From: Bacteroidales bacterium
GTDB taxonomy: Bacteria > Bacteroidota > Bacteroidia > Bacteroidales > UBA932
Reading direction: 5' to 3'
DNA: 64,000 nucleotides
Assembly: GCA_017398125.1 (NCBI GenBank)
Contig: JAFQHE010000062.1
Span: forward strand, 1-64,000
The position numbers and the translations under genes were made by a program. Positions 26,021-35,402 of the stretch are shown one piece after another (position 1 is the stretch's first letter; every line of letters starts with the position of its first letter). The notes beneath the pieces were generated by a model. The model had not been told where the DNA came from and made no database searches. It was given only the letters and a program-made list of their open reading frames with translations.

Positions 26021-27796
26021 ATGGAAAATATAAGAGTTTACTGTAAAAATACGGGAGAATACTACAGTTGTACACCCGGATGCGAGCTTATAGACCTTGC
26101 ACGAGAGATCAACTACACACAGAACACAGGCAAAAAAGGGGAAAAATACAATATTTTGGCCGCCTATGTCGACAACCAGCTCAAAGAGTTGAGCTACAAA
26201 ATTTACATGGCCCACTCTATTGAGTTCATTGACATTACCCATCCCGACGGAAGAAGGACATTCAACCGCTCACTTGCCTTTTTGCTTCAGGCCGCAGTCA
26301 ATGAAGTATATGCAGGCAAGTACAAGCTTGTATTGGACTACTCACTTCCCAATGGCCTTTACGGAGAGCTCCACAAACAGGATGTAACACAAGAAGATGC
26401 AAAAAAATTCATTTCAGAAGGAGCCACATACAAAGCAGCCTCGCCTAAACTTTCCGAGGTAGTTCCAACAGACGAAAATGATATTCAGGCTCTCAAGAAG
26501 AGGATGGAAGAGCTGGTTGCTACCAATCTCCCCTTCATAAAGACCAAAGCCAGCAATGACGAAGCCGTAAGGATTTTCCTTAAGAACGGACAACTCGAGA
26601 AGGCTCGCCTATGCAAAACTCTCGGCTGCTTCTTCAACTCCGTTTACCATTTGAACGGCCATACAGACACCTTCTACGGTCCGCTTCTGCATAATACCGG
26701 AGCTATAGAAAAATTCAACCTCGTAAAGTACAATAACGGCTTCTGCCTTCAGTCTCCCAACCCGTTCCCGCCATACGAACTTCCTGAGGTAAAATACCAG
26801 GAAAAGCTGTACGACATTTTCAAGGAGAACGGCAACTGGTGCCGTATTCTGGGTGTGAAGGATATAGGAACAGTAAATATGGCTGTACAGTCTGGTTTCT
26901 CAAGCCAGATGATACAGATAGCCGAGGCTCTCCATGAGCGCAAGTACGGTGCAATTGCCGATATGATACATGCCCGTAAAGAGAGGGTAAAGCTTATACT
27001 TATAGCAGGACCGTCAAGCAGCGGAAAGACCACCACATCAAAGAGAATTGCCCTTCATTTGCGTGTTCTCGGTCTGACACCAGTGGTAATAGCAATGGAC
27101 AACTACTTCGTCAACAGGGAAGATACTCCAAAGGATGAAGATGGCAACTATGACTTTGAGAGCATCTACGCAATGGATCTTGAACTCCTTAACAAACAGC
27201 TTAACCAGCTCTTCAACGGTGAGGAGATAGAACTCCCTAAGTTTAACTTTGCAGAGGGCAAACGCTTCTATGATGGAGAAAAGATAAAGTTGGGCGAGAC
27301 AGATGTATTGATTATGGAGGGAATCCATGCACTCAATCCTCAATTGACCGAAGATATAGACAACGATAAAAAGTTCAAGATCTACGCATCTGCCCTTACT
27401 CCGCTCTCCATTGACGAGAACAACTACATATCGACTACCGACAACCGCAAGCTGCGAAGAATGGTCCGCGACAATAATTTCAGGGGCACTTCTGCAGAGG
27501 AGACCATATTGCGCTGGGAAAGTGTAAGAAACGGTGAATACAAGAACATATTCCCTTATCAGGAAAATGCAGATGTAATGTTCAATTCATCACTGATATA
27601 TGAATTGCCGTTGCTGAAAACATACGCGGAACCGCTTCTAAGAAGAATTCCACCGACATCTCCTGCATATGCCGAGAGCTTGAGGCTACTCAAGTTCCTC
27701 TCATACATAGTCGGGATGAACAACAATGAGCAGAACAACATCCCTCCTACCTCTGTTCTCAGGGAGTTTATAGGCAACAGTTCGTTTACTTACTAG
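26021..27796 (+). CDS. Nucleoside kinase with N-terminal TGS/ThrRS-like domains
   Basis: A 591-residue fusion. Residues 1-65 resemble a TGS domain. Residues ~70-290 resemble the editing and second additional domain of threonyl-tRNA synthetase. Residues ~320-550 are a uridine kinase/phosphoribulokinase-type P-loop kinase with Walker A GPSSSGKTT and VIAMDNYFVNREDTPKDEDGNYDFES-type substrate residues. The architecture is widespread in Bacteroidota and Firmicutes, usually annotated as nucleoside kinase. Its substrate is not settled, and a role tied to tRNA or nucleotide sensing is possible. It has no close partner: uvrA's terminator is upstream and a bidirectional terminator downstream. Confidence 0.85.
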   Translation: MENIRVYCKNTGEYYSCTPGCELIDLAREINYTQNTGKKGEKYNILAAYVDNQLKELSYKIYMAHSIEFIDITHPDGRRTFNRSLAFLLQAAVNEVYAGKYKLVLDYSLPNGLYGELHKQDVTQEDAKKFISEGATYKAASPKLSEVVPTDENDIQALKKRMEELVATNLPFIKTKASNDEAVRIFLKNGQLEKARLCKTLGCFFNSVYHLNGHTDTFYGPLLHNTGAIEKFNLVKYNNGFCLQSPNPFPPYELPEVKYQEKLYDIFKENGNWCRILGVKDIGTVNMAVQSGFSSQMIQIAEALHERKYGAIADMIHARKERVKLILIAGPSSSGKTTTSKRIALHLRVLGLTPVVIAMDNYFVNREDTPKDEDGNYDFESIYAMDLELLNKQLNQLFNGEEIELPKFNFAEGKRFYDGEKIKLGETDVLIMEGIHALNPQLTEDIDNDKKFKIYASALTPLSIDENNYISTTDNRKLRRMVRDNNFRGTSAEETILRWESVRNGEYKNIFPYQENADVMFNSSLIYELPLLKTYAEPLLRRIPPTSPAYAESLRLLKFLSYIVGMNNNEQNNIPPTSVLREFIGNSSFTY

Positions 27797-27820
27797 AAGA
27801 GATTACAAGTCTTGTGCACT

Positions 27821-27904
27821 ACGGCTGCCGGCAGGTACATATAGGCTACACGCAAGTGCGCACCGGTTACCAATACTCCCCAGCCCACGGGGATTGGCCT
27901 ATGT
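27821..27904. other. Unexplained GC-rich spacer with nested inverted repeats
   Basis: Between the kinase and susD genes lies a segment unlike the usual AT-rich spacers here. It holds the palindrome CTGCCGGCAG (27825-27834). A closing pair ATAGGC (27841-27846)/GCCTAT (27897-27902) encloses CAC-GCAA-GTG (27849-27858), a GNRA-type tetraloop, and a stem CCAAT...CCCC / GGGG-ATTGG (27870-27897). Together these could fold as a three-way junction. No ORF or known RNA family is recognised. Confidence 0.35.
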
Positions 27905-27956
27905 CAATAAATTTGAAGCCTATTGCCGATAGACAAGTTCAGCGCAGTTACTGCAT

Positions 27957-27990
27957 AAAAAAAAGGTCCCGAAATTCGGGACCTTTTGGT
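27957..27990. terminator. Bidirectional terminator between the kinase and susD genes
   Basis: AAAAGGTCCCG (27961-27971) and CGGGACCTTTT (27977-27987) form a perfect 11-bp stem. T-runs occur on both sides: eight A residues before it (minus-strand T8) and TTTT on the plus strand. It serves the convergent nucleoside kinase (+) and susD (-) genes. Confidence 0.88.
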
Positions 27991-28007
27991 TTTATTGTAT
28001 AAGACTA

Positions 28008-29477
28008 TTAATAACCAGGGTTTTGCTGATTCTCCAATGTCTTATTGGAATTCAACTCAGACTGGAAAATTGGAAGTATAGTCTGATTGAAAGTTCTGTC
28101 GATAATCTTTGCACGATCAACTGGGGTAATACCAGGGAACTCATCGTTATACTCAATTGATTTGTTACAACGGATCATATCCCAGAATCTGTGACCCTCA
28201 CCATACAACTCTTTAGATTTCTCATCAAGAATCATATCCAAGCTGATAGTAGCCTCAGTTGCAGGATCCAAGCTGATTGCTCTCTTACGGATTGCGTTCA
28301 AATAGTCACAAGCATCTGCTTTGTTGTTCAAACGGAACTCACACTCAGCAGCGATCAAATACATCTCTGAAAGGCGGATAACTTTAATGTTACAAGCACC
28401 TGCATTCTGATCTGAGTTGTCACCTTTCTTGTCTACGCTACCCAAATATTTGTAGCAGCAACCCAATCTCTCATCTTGCACACCTCTTGTATCTTGAGTA
28501 AGGTCATCTTTCATAACACCCCAACGAACATCATTAGGATCCTCACCCAATCTCTCCATAAAGTAGTCAGAAGCCATAAAGTAACCCAAACTGCTACCAT
28601 AGTCAGCTTGTGCACAATAATAAGCACCTAGAGAAGAACCTGCCAAGTTGTTGTCATCATTGATATGCAACTCAAAGATAGACTCAGTACCGTACTCAGT
28701 TGTCCAAGAAGCAACCCACTCATCTGGAGCATACAATTTGTAAGGACCTGCAATTGCAGCCTCAGCAGCAGCCAAAGACTTGCTGTAATCCTCCATCTGA
28801 AGGTATACTCTTGCCTGAAGAGCTTTATTACCATAATAGTTAATGAAACCGTTGTTCTTTGATTTGCCAAGTAGAGACTCACCCTTTGTCAAATCTGAAA
28901 CGATTGTAGCATAGTTCTGCTCAACTGAAGCTCTACCCTCTTGTGCCATAGCATCCAACATTTCAGTAACATCTGGAACACCATATGCACTCTTATTCTC
29001 ATTGTAAGGCTCACCATACAAACGTACAAGGTCAAAGTAGATCATACCACGATAAGTGTAAGCCTGACCAAGAGCATCATCAAAATCCTCCTCAGTACCT
29101 GCTTCCTTAAGAGCCTCAATGTTGCTTATAAGGTTATTCAACTGCATGATGATGTTGTAACCCTGTGTCCAGAAACCTGAATATGATCCAGACTCTGGAG
29201 AGTGTCCATAAGTATATAGGTTATCTGAGCCTCTACCTTGCGACTCAATTGTCAAATCTCCGCCTTTAGCATCGGCATACAAGAACATGTTTCTTCCAAG
29301 ATAACTGCTTGAGATCATCTTCTCCATTATACCGTTTAGTGCCAACTGCGCGTCTGCCTCTGTCTTGATCATTGATGAAGACTCTCCGGAGTTAGTAGGT
29401 TTCTTATCCAAGAAAGACTCACAAGAAGAGAGGACTAAAATGCAAAATAATGCAAATAGTATATTAATTCTTTTCAT
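28008..29477 (-). CDS. SusD/RagB-family outer membrane lipoprotein (pair 1)
   Basis: A 489-residue lipoprotein with a lipobox at LVLSSCESFLDKKP (Cys19). A SusD-type TPR-rich fold follows: AYTYRGMIYFDLVRLYGEPY, MYLIAAECEFRLNNKADACDYLNAIRKRA and a C-terminal LYGEGHRFWDMIRC, ending NQQNPGY. SusD proteins form the hinged lid over the SusC channel and bind the ligand at the cell surface. It lies 17 nt downstream of its susC partner. No glycoside hydrolase, peptidase or regulator is attached, so the imported nutrient is unknown. Confidence 0.93.
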   Translation of the reverse strand: MKRINILFALFCILVLSSCESFLDKKPTNSGESSSMIKTEADAQLALNGIMEKMISSSYLGRNMFLYADAKGGDLTIESQGRGSDNLYTYGHSPESGSYSGFWTQGYNIIMQLNNLISNIEALKEAGTEEDFDDALGQAYTYRGMIYFDLVRLYGEPYNENKSAYGVPDVTEMLDAMAQEGRASVEQNYATIVSDLTKGESLLGKSKNNGFINYYGNKALQARVYLQMEDYSKSLAAAEAAIAGPYKLYAPDEWVASWTTEYGTESIFELHINDDNNLAGSSLGAYYCAQADYGSSLGYFMASDYFMERLGEDPNDVRWGVMKDDLTQDTRGVQDERLGCCYKYLGSVDKKGDNSDQNAGACNIKVIRLSEMYLIAAECEFRLNNKADACDYLNAIRKRAISLDPATEATISLDMILDEKSKELYGEGHRFWDMIRCNKSIEYNDEFPGITPVDRAKIIDRTFNQTILPIFQSELNSNKTLENQQNPGY

Positions 29478-29494
29478 TGTTTTACTGTTTTAAA

Positions 29495-32400
29495 TTAGAA
29501 TGTGAACTCTAGACCAAATGTATAAGTTTTGCCAAAAGGAATCTCCCAACCGCGAGTACCATATTCGTTAACCTCAGGATCTACCTCTTTGTAACCAGCA
29601 AATGTCAATAGGTTCTGGCCATTGAAATATACTCTTGCAGAACCCAAACCTATCTTGTTTACAAGTTGTTTAGGGAAGTTGTATGACAAAGAGATATTTT
29701 TAAGTCTCAAGAAGTTTCCGCTATGCAAGTGACGTGAGCTTGTACCCATTGCATCCTCAAGATCCAAACCTGAAATCTGAGGAATATCAGTAACCTGTCC
29801 TACAGTTTTCCAACGGTTCTCAGCAACTCTCTTAGAACGGATTCTCTCCCAATAGTAACCATCATCATCAACATCTTTCTCAGCTGCATCAAATAGTTTT
29901 GAGCCAAGTTTGTAGGTGAAGTTCAAACCTAGGTCAATACCTTTCCATGAAACATTTGTACTGAAACCACCCTGGAATTTAGGGTTCAAGTCAGCCAAAA
30001 TCTTGTACTCAGCATCAGTCTTGGTATATGTAGCACGTCTGCCGTTATACATGAAGAAATCATCAACTCTATCCTCTTCTTTCACATTCTCATCATTCAA
30101 ATACCAAACGTTCATACCATTTTCTGGATTAACACCTGCCCACTCATAACCATAAACAGATAGAGTAGACTCGCCCTCTCTGTAGATGAACTGACATCTT
30201 GCGTCACCACCTGTAGGATCTGACCAGATAATGTCATTACCACCATATAGCTCAGTTACCTCAGATTTTAGCAATGCACCTGTAAAGCTTGCGCTCCAGT
30301 TCCAGTCTTTGCTTCTGATGATGTCACCACCAATCTCAAACTCCCAACCACGGTTGTTGATCTCACCGATATTCTGTAGAGTTGAGCTGAAACCTGTTAC
30401 AGTTGAAATAGGAACGTTTTGCAACAAATCTTTAGAATCTCTGTTATAATACTCGATTGTACCATACAATCTCTGATCCCAGAAACCGAACTCCAATGCA
30501 ACGTTGGTAGTATATGAAGTCTCCCATGAAAGGTTCTCATTTGGAACGTTTGACAATGCAGAACCAGGATTTCCATTATACTTGTAAGTGTAACTTGCCA
30601 AAGCTCTCCAGCCATAGTTATCTGAAGGGAATGTACCGTTGATACCATATGATCCTCTGATTCTCAAGTTAGAGATCCAGTCAATATCACGCATGAAAGC
30701 CTCATTGTTGATTTTCCAAGATGCAGCTACTGACCAGAAGTCTCCCCATCTTGCATCTGGAGCAAGTTTAGAAGAACCGTCACGTCTGTATGATCCTGAA
30801 ATGTAATATCTACCATCGTAGTTATAATCTACCTTTGAAATGATTGAAGCAATTGAACTACCCCAACGGTATGCATTTGCATCAAGTGTACCTGCTGTTG
30901 AAACAGTATTCAAAGCACTTGTAGGCAAATTCTCACCTGATGAACGCTGGAATACAGTCTTGTTGTTCTGAGCCTCAAAACCTACCAATGCAGAAAGAGT
31001 ATGTTTATCTTTGAAAGTCTTGTTGAAGTTCAATAGAGTTGAACTTGTTACAATCTCATAATTTGTACTCATTACATCGATGCTACCGTTAACGCTTGAA
31101 CCGCTGAAGTGCTCTGCGCTATAGTAGATCTGGTCTTTAACCTCAGTATTGTCATAAGAGAAAGTACTTGTAAGATCCAAACCATCCAAAATGTGAACAG
31201 TCAACTTCTCAGAAGCCTGTACTTTGAAGTTTACAGAAGAGTTCTCCCATTTGTCCTGATAGTAGACGTGGTTTCTTGCCAATGAACCGAATCGGTCTGT
31301 ATACAAATCACCGGTCTTGTAGTTTGTTGGCCAGTAGAAAGGCCACAACAAGTTACGTACCTGCATGAAGTAGTTGGTATTGGTGTTACGGGTATCATTG
31401 AAACCCTCTTTCTCTGTACGTGCCAAGTTGATGTTTGTCTCGAACTCTACATGTTTACCAACCTTCTGTGCAACATTAACTCTACCTGCCAAACGGCTGA
31501 ACTCATTGGTGATTGCTCTACCTTTATCAGATGTATAAGCGAATGAAGAGTAATATTTTGTACTCTCTGTACCACCTGCTACCGACAAATCGTATGATTG
31601 GAAAACTGCAGTTCTGAACAACTCTTTCTCCCAATCGTAGAATTTGCCTTTTCTCTCCTGCAAACGGGCATTTACCTCAGGATCATCCGAAGTAAGAACG
31701 TCAATATTAACATGCGCGTAGCGGCTTGTATCATCATTTGTAAATTTATAACCATGTTTTCCAAAGCGTGAGTTCAACTGGCCAATTGCATATTCACTTG
31801 CACGTTGCTCAGAGTATTTGCTACCGTCAACTCTGTAATCCCAGAAAATCTCATACTCCATCTGAGCCTGCTCCTGTGGAGATGCAACCTCATAGTTGTT
31901 GTAAGCCCAATCAGGAGTGATACCTACAGATGCCTTGAAAGTAACAGTCGGTTTACCCATTTTACCTCTCTTTGTAGTTACAAGGATAACACCGTTTGCA
32001 GCACGTGAACCGTAAAGTGAAGAAGCGGCAGCATCTTTCAATACTGTGATACTCTCAATGTCACTTGGGTTCAAAGTGTTCATAATGTTGTTTGAAGTAC
32101 CTGCAACATAGTCACTCATTTGACCTGTATCACCAGAGTTTACAGGAATACCGTCGATTACATACAAAGGCTCGTTTGAAGCATTCATTGAACCGATACC
32201 ACGGATACGTATGCTTGAAGCGGAACCAGCCTGACCTGAAGACTGTGTAATCTGCAAACCTGCAATCTTACCGTTAAGGGCATTCTCAAATGAAGTTGTA
32301 GGAACGTCAGCAATCGCCTCAGCCTTCAAAACAGAAGCGGCACCTGTATAAGTACCTTTCTTTGCAGTACCGTATGCAACAACGATAGTCTCCTCCAACA

Positions 32401-32692
32401 TCTCAGAATCTGATTGTAGAACGATGTTAAGGACTGCTTTGCCATTTACAGCGACCTTTTGGGTCTTGAATCCCATAAATGAGATAATAAGATTGCCATC
32501 AGCTGGAACCTCAATTGAAAATTTACCGTTATCATCGGTAAAAACTAGATTTGTAGTACCCTCTACCTGTACGTTTGCGAACGGTATAGGACTTCCGTCA
32601 TCTGAAGCAGTTACTGTACCGGTAACTGTGTTTTGCGCGAACATAATGCCAGACCAAAGGGCAAATAGCGCAAGCAAAATAGCTTTCTTCAT
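29495..32692 (-). CDS. SusC/RagA-family TonB-linked outer membrane transporter (pair 1)
   Basis: A 1065-residue protein with a signal peptide (to MFAQ, ~residue 20). A carboxypeptidase-regulatory-like (CarboxypepD_reg) domain covers ~20-105, then a TonB-box-like region (EETIVVAYGT). The plug contains PLYVIDGIPVNSG and the family signature LKDAAASSLYGSRAANGVILVTTKRGK. A ~22-strand barrel ends at FGLEFTF. It imports large ligands with energy from TonB. A consensus promoter lies at 32794-32825, giving a leader of about 95 nt. The codon use is biased as in highly expressed genes. No exact or near copy of the TTCCCGACAG word was seen in this pair. Confidence 0.95.
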   Translation of the reverse strand: MKKAILLALFALWSGIMFAQNTVTGTVTASDDGSPIPFANVQVEGTTNLVFTDDNGKFSIEVPADGNLIISFMGFKTQKVAVNGKAVLNIVLQSDSEMLEETIVVAYGTAKKGTYTGAASVLKAEAIADVPTTSFENALNGKIAGLQITQSSGQAGSASSIRIRGIGSMNASNEPLYVIDGIPVNSGDTGQMSDYVAGTSNNIMNTLNPSDIESITVLKDAAASSLYGSRAANGVILVTTKRGKMGKPTVTFKASVGITPDWAYNNYEVASPQEQAQMEYEIFWDYRVDGSKYSEQRASEYAIGQLNSRFGKHGYKFTNDDTSRYAHVNIDVLTSDDPEVNARLQERKGKFYDWEKELFRTAVFQSYDLSVAGGTESTKYYSSFAYTSDKGRAITNEFSRLAGRVNVAQKVGKHVEFETNINLARTEKEGFNDTRNTNTNYFMQVRNLLWPFYWPTNYKTGDLYTDRFGSLARNHVYYQDKWENSSVNFKVQASEKLTVHILDGLDLTSTFSYDNTEVKDQIYYSAEHFSGSSVNGSIDVMSTNYEIVTSSTLLNFNKTFKDKHTLSALVGFEAQNNKTVFQRSSGENLPTSALNTVSTAGTLDANAYRWGSSIASIISKVDYNYDGRYYISGSYRRDGSSKLAPDARWGDFWSVAASWKINNEAFMRDIDWISNLRIRGSYGINGTFPSDNYGWRALASYTYKYNGNPGSALSNVPNENLSWETSYTTNVALEFGFWDQRLYGTIEYYNRDSKDLLQNVPISTVTGFSSTLQNIGEINNRGWEFEIGGDIIRSKDWNWSASFTGALLKSEVTELYGGNDIIWSDPTGGDARCQFIYREGESTLSVYGYEWAGVNPENGMNVWYLNDENVKEEDRVDDFFMYNGRRATYTKTDAEYKILADLNPKFQGGFSTNVSWKGIDLGLNFTYKLGSKLFDAAEKDVDDDGYYWERIRSKRVAENRWKTVGQVTDIPQISGLDLEDAMGTSSRHLHSGNFLRLKNISLSYNFPKQLVNKIGLGSARVYFNGQNLLTFAGYKEVDPEVNEYGTRGWEIPFGKTYTFGLEFTF

Positions 32693-32793
32693 AGATTTTT
32701 AGATTAGTTAAATAATTAGTTTTTTGTTTAGCGTTTCAGTATTCCATAACTGTCATCACGTCTCTGTATAAGAGATGGATACAAAATTATTTT

Positions 32794-32825
32794 CAAATGT
32801 AATAAAAATATCTCTCGTCGCAAAA
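32794..32825 (-). promoter_or_regulatory. susC (pair 1) promoter
   Basis: Read on minus: TTTTG at 32821-32825, a 19-nt spacer, TACATTTG at 32794-32801. The -33 box lies in the T-tract of the upstream terminator, so terminator and promoter overlap. Confidence 0.7.
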
Positions 32826-32870
32826 TAAAATTGGGTATCTGCAACACTTGATATGTCATCAGATACCCAA
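32825..32870 (-). terminator. Terminator of the OstA/LptA-like gene
   Basis: TTGGGTATCT and AGATACCCAA (32861-32870 and 32831-32840) form a 10-bp perfect stem around a 20-nt loop. On the minus strand TTTTATTTTG follows. It separates the OstA-like gene from the susC promoter. Confidence 0.7.
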
Positions 32871-32893
32871 CTTTATACTGTTTGCAAGGAAAC

Positions 32894-35401
32894 CTACTCT
32901 ACACTCTCACCTCTTTTCTTCGCATTACGTTCCATCCTCTTTTTGGTTTTCTCCAATTTCCGTTGCTCCTTCTTCAATCTTTTTTCCTCTTTCCTAAGTT
33001 TTTTCTGCTCCCTCTTCAACCGCTTCTGCTCCTCCTTTTCAAGTTTTCTCTTCATACGGGCCTCTTTGCGTGAAACCGCGGTCTCTTTGGTTGCATCAAA
33101 TGCCTTCTCCTCCTGTGAGAGTTCTTTCCCGACAGCCATCTCTTTTTCAACCTCCACCTTCTCTGAAGTTACAAGAGAATCTTTAATAGGTTTCACATCC
33201 AAAGAATCCTCCAATACAGGAATACCCATGTCCGAAGTATCCCTCTCCTGTTCCTTCTCTGCAAGCAACTTGGCCATCTCCCTGGCAGTTCTTATCGAAT
33301 CTGACAGTCGCTTGAAATCCATTATTCCGTCACGTTCGTCAGGAAAATAGATTGCACTATATGGATAGTTAGGAAATCTCTTTCTTTTAAATTTATCCCT
33401 TTTTGAATCCTTTATTTTGCGGTCCACCAACTCAAAACGGCTCTTCGGACGCTCTTCACCCCTCCAGTTGAAACCTTTGAGTCTCTGCTGGTCTACAGGC
33501 AGGTTATATACCGGATAAGCGTCATTTTTCAAAGATTCAATATATTTTATCCGCTGGATCTCCCTATCCTTAATTCTGGCAGAGATAATCTTGCCCTCTT
33601 TTTGGTTCATCATAGTTATAACACCATCTTCCTGCAGATAGAAAATCATTGAGGAACCACCAAGCGCATCATATCTGTAGAGATCATTATCCCTAAAATA
33701 GGCCACCATCTCAGTACCCTTTATCTGGTTGTAGTGGATAGTATCTTCCTGGGAAGCAATAAAAGCATTGGAGATAAGATTTGCCTTTGACAGGGCACCA
33801 TCCTTTATAACCAGCTGCATACTGTCGGAAGTAAACTGATGCTTGACCTCATTCCACATAACTGGATTAATGTACAGCCTTGCCATTGAGTCAAGATCTG
33901 TATACACAAGGGAATCACATAGAGCCTGAAGATCATTCCTGTAGACCTTAACATTGTTCCATGCATCAATAAATGTTACAGCAGTTGTATCCTGAGGCTC
34001 AACTACTATAGAATCGCGGACTGCCGTAAGGGAATCTGACATCAAAGAGAGCGAATCAGACATGACTGCTACGGAATCTGAATCTACAAACAGAGAATCC
34101 TGCATTACTGCAAGAGAGTCGGAATTTGCGAAGAGAGAATCCCTTCCAATGGCCAGTGAATCCTGCAGAGAGATTGACATATCCCGAACTGCTTGCAATG
34201 AATCCTGAACAAGTGAAGGCCTGTCCGACTCCTGTATCTGCAATGAATCCGATTCACTCTGAGGCGGTTGCTCTTCCTTTTGCACTCTCTTTGGCGTAAT
34301 GAAGTTACTTATAGTGGTATTATCTATCCTCTTCTTTGCACTCTCTGCCTCAATCTCTGTCAAAGGATCAAGGTTCGACAACTCAATTCTTGTCTTTGCC
34401 TGCTCAATGGCAGCTGAATCCACATCACAATACCTTACATGATAATATTTGAGAGTATCGGCCGCAAGGAACATTGTATCCCTGACACCATTCTCAACAG
34501 TATAAAGTGCAACAGCAGGCTTCTCAGTAAGAGTAATACAGAATGGATTTGGCTGATATAGCGCATGGTCAGCAAATGAATAAGCAGACTGTTTTGTGTC
34601 AAGAATCTGGATATTGTTTACCAGTTCAGCCACTCCGGTATTCCTGAAATAGGAAAGGGTATCGGCCCACAACTCCTGATCTTTTGTAAGTATGTAGCCA
34701 TCTTTGTAGAAACGGAATACATTTGCACCTCTATCATACTCTCCATCATTGGCAAACAACATATTATCCTCCTGCCACGCCGTTGTATTCCTGCCGAAAT
34801 ATGCCTTATTTTCTGCTGTGCTGTATTCAAGTTTGTCGGCCTTCACAAATATGGAATCAGTGAACATCTGAACATTCTCTTCAAATGAAAAGAGCTTGTC
34901 ATATGCAAAGTACCACCCTTCACGACTCTCAATGATGTTTCCACTGGCACCCTTCATTACTCCGCCATTGAAGAAGTTTCCTATACTGTCGCGAGTGTTG
35001 TAATCGAGAAAATTTGTCCGCAGCACATTACCATCCTTATCGTATAGCTCAACAAGATTACCTCTGACCTTTGCCATATCTTCGTCAACCACATAGTCAA
35101 TCTTGTCACTGACAAGGAACGTATTCTCCTGAATGACCTGGACATTGCCTATAGCCTTGATTACATTCTCGTTTACATTCCACAAGGCGGTATCGCACAA
35201 CAGATATGTATTGTTATGGAAGAACCGGGCATTACCGACAACTTTACGGAATGAAATGCCGTCAATCTCCTGAATCTGGGCAGAACTGGCTTCAATCAGA
35301 CGCACAAGAGAGTCCCGCTCCTCTCTCTTCTGCTGTGAAAACAGTGTTACAGAAAGGAGTTGGAAAACAAACAGGAACAACAACGGCAACCTTCCTCGCA
35401 T
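32894..35401 (-). CDS. OstA/LptA-like protein with DS-rich repeats and basic tail
   Basis: An 835-residue exported protein with a signal peptide to ~residue 22. Residues ~30-340 contain repeated OstA/LptA beta-jellyroll units (for example DTALWNVNENVIKAIGNVQVIQENTFLVSDKIDYVV), which carry LPS between the membranes. Residues ~385-470 are a low-complexity tract with DSL repeats (QDSLAIGRDSLFANSDSLAV). Residues ~500-690 are a further conserved region. The last ~95 residues are a highly charged Lys/Glu/Arg helix (KKLRKEEKRLKKEQRK). It begins 1 nt after surA, tying it to outer membrane biogenesis. I cannot see a full LptD barrel. The plus-strand word TTCCCGACAG is at 33126, antisense to the gene. 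Confidence 0.72.
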   Translation of the reverse strand: MRGRLPLLFLFVFQLLSVTLFSQQKREERDSLVRLIEASSAQIQEIDGISFRKVVGNARFFHNNTYLLCDTALWNVNENVIKAIGNVQVIQENTFLVSDKIDYVVDEDMAKVRGNLVELYDKDGNVLRTNFLDYNTRDSIGNFFNGGVMKGASGNIIESREGWYFAYDKLFSFEENVQMFTDSIFVKADKLEYSTAENKAYFGRNTTAWQEDNMLFANDGEYDRGANVFRFYKDGYILTKDQELWADTLSYFRNTGVAELVNNIQILDTKQSAYSFADHALYQPNPFCITLTEKPAVALYTVENGVRDTMFLAADTLKYYHVRYCDVDSAAIEQAKTRIELSNLDPLTEIEAESAKKRIDNTTISNFITPKRVQKEEQPPQSESDSLQIQESDRPSLVQDSLQAVRDMSISLQDSLAIGRDSLFANSDSLAVMQDSLFVDSDSVAVMSDSLSLMSDSLTAVRDSIVVEPQDTTAVTFIDAWNNVKVYRNDLQALCDSLVYTDLDSMARLYINPVMWNEVKHQFTSDSMQLVIKDGALSKANLISNAFIASQEDTIHYNQIKGTEMVAYFRDNDLYRYDALGGSSMIFYLQEDGVITMMNQKEGKIISARIKDREIQRIKYIESLKNDAYPVYNLPVDQQRLKGFNWRGEERPKSRFELVDRKIKDSKRDKFKRKRFPNYPYSAIYFPDERDGIMDFKRLSDSIRTAREMAKLLAEKEQERDTSDMGIPVLEDSLDVKPIKDSLVTSEKVEVEKEMAVGKELSQEEKAFDATKETAVSRKEARMKRKLEKEEQKRLKREQKKLRKEEKRLKKEQRKLEKTKKRMERNAKKRGESVE

Positions 35402-35402
35402 A

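Noticed and set aside
33000-33100. Plus-strand Leu/Phe-rich ORFs as membrane proteins
   Set aside because: They are the complement of the Lys/Glu/Arg-rich tail of the OstA-like gene.
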